DNA of 64,000 bases, from the NCBI GenBank assembly GCA_948567375.1, contig OX419757.1, positions 29,884,001 through 29,948,000 on the forward strand, in the 5' to 3' direction. Source of the stretch: Lunularia cruciata (taxonomy: Eukaryota; Streptophyta; Marchantiopsida; Lunulariales; Lunulariaceae). A program made the position numbers and the translations under genes. Below, piece by piece: positions 59,060 to 64,000 of this stretch (its first letter is position 1; each line of letters begins with the position of its first letter). The notes under the pieces are model-generated. The model saw only the letters and a program-made list of their open reading frames with translations, did not search any database and was not told where the DNA came from.

Positions 59060-59838
59060 ACTCTCTCCCTTTTAAGATGCAACTTCCTTGTTGCAAAGTT
59101 GTTGCTCAAAAGATTTCACTAACACCAGTGCACGGATCAAATTGGTTGTTGGATCTCATGTTGCCTCATACAATAGGTACCCTTTCCAATGTACAAGATA
59201 TTCCACATGTGGATGGCAAGTACCACAAATGCAATTTGATTTCATATTCCTCTCTGCCATCAATGAGGGATATTAAGGGCAAAGTTCTTGTAGGGAAGGA
59301 AAATGGGATGGTTGGGATGCATATTGGTATAGTAAGGAAACATGGGACATTGGATGGATATTCATGAGTGGCAATAGCTCAAGATGATAGGCCAATGTGC
59401 TGATTTGATGAAGGATGAGAAAAAGCTTACTAAAATGAGGTTTGAGTTTACAAGGGCCAACTAACATGAGGTTGATTATTGATGGCCAGACTTGATCCCC
59501 AACATTGAACTCCATGTGCCGATGATATGCATATGCATATTGTTTTTGTCAATTTTGGGCAATTTGCAACTTGTGCTTGGCATTCTCCATGCCTTGTTGG
59601 ATTCTAGAAACAAAAGTATTAACATCTTCAACCTTGGTAGCCACCGGGCGGATCTTCATCAAGCTCAAAGGTGTGAAAGGATTCTCTCCATATGTGAGGA
59701 AGAATGGTGTGACTTGTATGGATGTATTCATTGAATTATTGTAAGAAAATTCCACTAGTGGAAGTAAGGTGTCCCACCTCTCTTGCTCATCTAAGATGAA
59801 GCTCAGGAGCATGTCTTCAATAGTGCAATGAGCTATAA
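59060..59838 (-). pseudogene. Family A copy 2: integrase C-terminal part (truncated by a later insertion)
   Basis: The polypurine run CTTAAAAGGGAGAGAG lies directly inside the LTR. Minus-strand fragments read 'EDMLLSFILDEQERWDTLLP' and 'EFSYNNSMNTSIQVTPFFL' (59549-59830) and 'LMLVGPCKLKPHFSKLF' (59273-59515). The frame ends inside the integrase core at about 59838, where another family A LTR begins. Confidence 0.85.
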
Positions 59839-60217
59839 TGTTGCAAGGATAGCAGGGAAACATAGATACAAAAACACAAGTTTCACACTCAAACTCTAAT
59901 GCCACAAAGGAGCACCTTCTCTTTATTATATAGACAAAGAGTATCTCCTCTAAGGAAGCTCCACCATAGGATTAGGCACAAAGATAGTTGACATGTCAGC
60001 AAGCTCCACCCTTGGATTACTTACTTGGATGGGTGACATGTTGGTCATGGTCCTATCTGGTTGGTCAAACAAGCTTTGACCGGAAGGAATCTTTTTGGGA
60101 ATTTTCCTATAGGAATCTCAAAATTGCATGGGTGAGGTACCGTTGGAATGCTGTCAATGAGAAAAATCAAGGGGAGGGAAGGCCAAACTTTCCTCTATTA
60201 GGAGGAGGGGGGATTGT
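59839..60217 (-). repeat. Partial family A LTR (copy 3), inserted in copy 2 and interrupted by a family B element
   Basis: Starts TGTTGCAAGGATAG and runs through 'ccacaaaggagcaccttctc' and 'ctatctggttggtcaaacaa' to a G-rich end at 60217, where a family B LTR begins. The missing remainder should lie beyond the right edge of the window if the family B element simply inserted here. Confidence 0.8.
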
Positions 60218-60607
60218 TGTAAAATTCCAAGACCGAGGAGAGAAATAGGAGAATGGAAACTCACATTGGGACACTTGAATGAGGGAAAACTCCAAATGCC
60301 TAGCATGAGCTTTGGCTTTAGTATTTATAGGTAGCATAAAAGGCCCTTGAGAAGCTTCCTCAAGCCACTTTCTTAGAGTGCAAGCCAAGTTAACTAGGAA
60401 GCTTCTTTCTAGGAGCCGTCTACTTGACGTGCAAGCTAAGCTAGTTAGGAGCTTTTAGAAGCTTTCTTCTAGAAGCTACTTACTTGCAGTACAAGCTAAG
60501 CTAGCCAAGAAGCTTCCTAGATAATTCCGGAATATTCTAGGCTAATTTGTCTTATGTGCTACTTTGTAAGTCTGACTAACTTTGTCGCTAAACTCCATAT
60601 TGTTACA
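60218..60607 (-). repeat. 3' LTR of the right-edge family B element
   Basis: The 390-bp LTR begins TGTAAAATTCC and ends TTGTTACA on the plus strand. The minus strand carries a TATAAATAC box near 60330-60340 and the AAGCTTC modules of U3. On the minus strand it is preceded by 'actagcggcggtgcaata', the degraded polypurine tract. Confidence 0.88.
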
Positions 60608-60619
60608 TATTGCACCGCC

Positions 60620-62110
60620 GCTAGTTGGTAACGTCCTCGTTGCCAATGAAGCTTCAAATTCTTGGATGGCCATTTGTGCATTTTAGAGGTGAGAAAGAGG
60701 TTCCCATGTGGCATCATAAAGGAGATACCCTTTCCAAAAGACCTTGTACTCCATATGTTGGCAACGTGCAAGGATATGATCAACTTTGTACTCCTCATGA
60801 TCATTGATAGGGATAGGAAGAGGGGGAGGTTGGACTCAAGAGGAAAAGGAAGAGGGGTTAGGAACAAAGGGTTTCAACTTGGAAACATGAAAGACAACAT
60901 ATGACAACGCAAGGCAAGTCGATAAGCAACAAGAGAGACAGTTTGGGTGATATCAAAGGGTCCTATCCAATTAGGAGCAAGTTTACAAACTTGGGTATCA
61001 AGTAGGAGAGGGAGGTTACTAGAGGATAACATGACTTTATCATTGACTTCAAAGGTGAGACCACAATGATGGTGCTCCGCAGATTTTTTTTGACAATTCT
61101 GAGCAACAAGGAGGTGAGACTTGGCTTGTTGGAGAGAGTGGGATATAGTGGTCAAGAATGTGGAAGTATGAGGAACTTGAGATGGAGGAGGATCAAGAAG
61201 AGAATCGGAACAAGTGGATCTTGGCCAAAATTGAGAAAGAAAGGAGAAAATCCGGTGCTTGCATGTTTGGAATTGTTGTAGGCAAAGTCTGTAGTTGCAA
61301 GACATTCATCCCAATTGGTATGGCGGACATTGACAAAGGCACGCATCATATCCTCCAATGTACAATTTACATGTTTGGTTTGTCCATCAGTTTGAGGATA
61401 ATAGGCCGTAGACAAAGCAAGCTTGGTGCCGAGTATCTAGAAGAGTGCTTGCCAAAACTTCCCAATAAATTGAAGATCATGGTCGGAGATGAGTACACAT
61501 GGCATCCCATGATGCTTGAAGACATTGTCAAAGTAGATTTGGAGCATCCACGATATCACAGGTTGGTGCCAATCTGATTTGCTTACTAAATTTATCCATA
61601 AACACCACAATTGCGATGTCTCCTTGTTTTGTTGTTGGCAAAGATGTGATGAGATCCAAGCTCACATGCTCCCAACAAGCGGATGGAATGGCGAGTGGTT
61701 GAAGGAGTCCACTCGGCTTCTGGTTGTTGGCCTTTTTACGTTGGCAGCTCTCACACAATTGAACAAATTCTCAAACATTTTGCGTCATGTTTGGCCACCA
61801 CCATTGACATTGGAGGGTACCCAAGGTCTTGTCTACACCCATGTGACCAGCGATGGGTAAATCATGGGCTTCTTGAAGGCACACAAGTCAAAGATCACCT
61901 TTAGTTGGAACATAGATCCGGTCCTCATGGAGTAAAAGGCCCTCCTTGATGGAGAAGGTGTTGTACTCCTTATTGCATGCCACAAGGCAACCATGTACCA
62001 TTTGGAAGAAGGGATCTTTGTGTAGAGCTGAATGAAACTCGTTTTGGACCTTGGAGTCAACTGACACCGTTGAAATTGCCACTGTGATGAGAGGAAGAGA
62101 CTTCAAATCA
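60620..62110 (-). pseudogene. Integrase with chromodomain of the right-edge family B element
   Basis: Reading leftwards: a zinc region near 61833-62060 and 'CESCQRKKANNQKPSG' (61528-61758); the core with 'SLDLITSLPTTKQGDIAIVV' (first catalytic Asp region) and 'STAYYPQTDGQTKHVNCTLE' (61152-61415); the C-terminal 'LAPNWIGPFDITQTVSLVAY' near 60950; and a chromodomain near 60660-60810 ('YKVFWKGYPLYDATWEP'). Frames change at a few places, so the protein is not intact, but the motifs are better kept than in the other copies. Confidence 0.87.
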
Positions 62111-62273
62111 GGCGTCGTGATAAAGCATGAGGGATGACATGGAACTAACCTGGTTTGTACTCAAGTTTGATGTCATATAGCTGGAATTGTTCCTCCCATC
62201 AATGATGTTGACTCTTTATGTGTTCCAAGTGTAAGGTCTGCAACAATGGTTTGTGATCAATTTGCATGATCAC

Positions 62274-63463
62274 TTATTTCCCCAAGAGGTAATGCCTCCA
62301 TACCTTGGTAGCATATACCATTGCAAGTTGTTCTTGATCTTGAGCAAAGTAGTTTTGTTCAGCCGTATTTAGTCGGTGAGACACAACGGCGATGGGATGG
62401 AGTCCATTTGGGAATTCTTGTTGCAACACAATTCCAAGTGCAAAGTTAGAAGCATCAAAATCAACCACACAAGGTAATTGAGGATCATATGGTTGAAGAA
62501 TGAGTCTTGAAGACACCATATGATTTAACTTCTGGAATGCTTCTTCATGCTTGGTGGTCCACTGGAAACTCAAGTTCTTTCCCAAGAGATCAGTCAATGG
62601 TGCAGCCACATGAGCATAATAATGGATGAACCTTTGGTAAAAACTGGCCAATCCATTGAATGCCTGTACTTCTATAGCATCCTTTGGGGTAGGCCAATCA
62701 GTAATGGCCTTGATTTTCTCTTCTTTCATCTTGATTTCCTCTGATGAGATCTTATGACCCAAGAAGGTAACCTTCTTTTGCCAAAAGGCACACTTCGACT
62801 TCTTGCAATAAAATTTCCATTGTTGTAGTTGTCTTAGGACCATTTGCACATGATTCATGTGTTCTACCTCTATCTTACTATAAATTAAGATATCATCTAA
62901 GAACACCACCACAGACCGATCCAATAGTCCATCCAACACCCAATGCATCTGATCCATGAAGACTATTGGAGCATTAGTGAGTCTGAAAGGTAGAACTCTC
63001 CACTCAAAATGCCCATACCTTGTACAAAAGGTAATCGTTTGCACATCCTCTCTATCAATAGGAATTTGCCAATAGCTGCTACAAAGATCCAACTTGGAAA
63101 AGTAGCGTGCTCCACTTAGTTGATCAAGCAAGTCATCAATTAGAGGCAAGGGATATGCATTCTTCATGGTTTGCTTATTGAGCCCACAGTAATCAATACA
63201 CAATGAAGTCCTCCATCCTTCTTTGGAACAAATAATACCGGTGCTCCCCAAGGAGAGGTACTATGTTGTATGAGGTCCTTCTCCAACAACTCTGTAAGTG
63301 TTGTTTGCAACTCCTCCAACTCATTTGGTGAGAGCCGATAGATCAGTCTACTCACTAGAGTACTCCTTGGCAATAACTCGATCTTGAAGGGCATGCCTTG
63401 ATCAAAGGGTAATCCATTTGGCAGATCATCCGGAAACAAGTTTGAAACTCTTGAACTATCCAA
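62274..63463 (-). pseudogene. Reverse transcriptase and RNase H of the right-edge family B element, one frameshift
   Basis: A 325-codon frame (62274-63251) contains the RT core with KLDL (first Asp, residue 55), VVFLDDILIYS (LDD at residues 118-120) and 'FLGHKISSEEIKM'. RNase H follows with 'VVDFDASNFALGIVLQQEF' (residues 262-280) and 'AQDQEQLAMVYATKVWRHYL' (303-322). The N-terminal part ('PDDLPNGLPFDQGMPFKIEL', 'LIYRLSPNELEELQT', '[16 protein letters not shown]') is in another frame (63164-63463). A single missing base near 63195-63200, in the conserved block after KKDGG, separates the two. The catalytic residues are intact. Confidence 0.92.
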
Positions 63464-63543
63464 TCTACCATTGCTTTAGGAGGCTCTTGGCCCTCCTCCA
63501 AATTTTCTTGTGCAATCGGCTTGATCCACACCGCAAATACATA

Positions 63544-63723
63544 CTTATCTTCCTCCAAAGTTTGCTCTATGGCTGCTTTACTAACCAACTTCCCTTCCAA
63601 GGACTCATCTCTCTTCCAAGCTTGCTCCATGGTTGCCTTCTTGGCAAACTTCTCATCTTGGGACTCCACTCCCTTCAAGGTTTGCTCTATGACTACCTTC
63701 TCAACAAACTTCCCATCTTGGGA
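63544..63723 (-). repeat. Three 60-bp repeats in the protease-RT linker of family B
   Basis: Three in-frame 20-residue repeats: SQDGKFVEKVVIEQTLKGVE, SQDEKFAKKATMEQAWKRDE and SLEGKLVSKAAIEQTLEEDK. The older family B copy near 26340-26395 shows only one such unit ('SQDGKFVSKVAIEQALEE'), so the linker has expanded here. Confidence 0.9.
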
Positions 63724-63768
63724 TTGACTATTCTTAGATGTCTTACTCAAAGGTGCCAGACAATCTAA

Positions 63769-64000
63769 TCAGAAATTCCTACCTTGGTGTTGTACTTGAA
63801 TTTGGCGTTGGGTCCAATCAAATTGAACCTTATGACGTTCAAGCCAAGGTAGACCTAGGATGATATCATAGTGTAGAAGTGCCACTACAAACCTCATACA
63901 CTCCAAATACTCCTTCCCAATCTTGATGGTAACATGATTTGAGGTGCGGAATGCAGAACTCTTTCTACCATCCGCTATCATCAAACTACTTCTAATCACT
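63769..64000 (-). pseudogene. Protease C-terminal half of the right-edge family B element (cut by window edge)
   Basis: The minus-strand frame reads 'MIADGRKSSAFRTSNHVTIK' and the conserved 'YDIILGLPWLERHKVQFDW', the flap and C-terminal region of plant Ty3/gypsy retropepsins. The Asp-Ser-Gly triad lies beyond the right edge. No stop interrupts this part; the stop at its end separates it from the linker frame that follows. Confidence 0.82.

Larger units (their letters stand above)
60218..64000 (-). mobile_element. Family B Ty3/gypsy element, relatively young, running off the right edge
   Basis: The minus-strand element contains the 3' LTR (60218-60607), chromodomain, integrase, RNase H/RT, and protease at the window edge. 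Reading frames are longer than in the other copies: RT-RNase H is open for 325 codons. Gag, the protease active-site triad, the primer site and the 5' LTR lie outside the window. The left flank is ATTGT (60213-60217), the expected target duplication to look for on the other side. Confidence 0.9.

Noticed and set aside
1-64000. CRISPR arrays, bacterial operons or phage genes
   Set aside because: No regularly spaced short repeats with unique spacers, no ribosome-binding-site-led gene clusters; all coding signals are of plant or plant retroelement type.

Overview
This window looks like nuclear DNA from a land plant with a large, repeat-rich genome. The evidence is two intronless genes of the plant UDP-glucuronate 4-epimerase (GAE) family, a eukaryotic tRNA-Gln(TTG) gene, and nested chromodomain-bearing Ty3/gypsy LTR retrotransposons primed by initiator tRNA-Met. 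A gymnosperm is my guess from the amount of old, nested retroelement sequence; the sequence does not prove it.

Layout. 1-1351: three diverged tandem units. 1570-7441: a decayed Ty3/gypsy chromovirus (family A, minus strand) with both LTRs. 7442-9950: AT-rich, repetitive, non-coding. 9950-20615: a repeat complex (family C) with two LTR-like direct repeats and two decayed copies of an unrecognised coiled-coil protein; a solo family B LTR lies inside the second unit. 20615-22861: 3' part of an old family B Ty3/gypsy element. 22950-29816: a complete but dead family B element with matching 5-bp target duplications (TGGAT); its leader holds a family A solo LTR between inverted copies of the leader and LTR end. 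29817-31344: nothing recognised. 31345-35691: a near full-length element of a different class, with a C2H2 finger, a reverse transcriptase and a C-terminal CCHC plus restriction-like nuclease region, bounded by 111-bp direct repeats. 36680-38065 and 41952-43289: the two GAE paralogs, the only intact host protein genes I can support. 46964-47035: tRNA-Gln. 47091-57430: mostly AT-rich or unassigned DNA holding a miniature LTR-element remnant, tandem duplications, palindromes and short 3' ends of the C2H2/RT element. 57440-64000: a nested stack of a truncated C2H2/RT element, family A element remnants, and a relatively young family B element running off the right edge.

The GAE enzymes are type II Golgi membrane proteins that convert UDP-glucuronate to UDP-galacturonate for pectin synthesis. 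The first copy keeps every family hallmark. The second has changed several hallmark residues and may be a specialised or weakened paralog. The most unusual element is the C2H2/RT/nuclease retroelement: at least five further copies of its parts occur in the window, one a 95-bp 3' end flanked by perfect 22-bp target duplications, which indicates target-primed reverse transcription. Its nuclease region carries an exact in-frame 261-bp tandem duplication.
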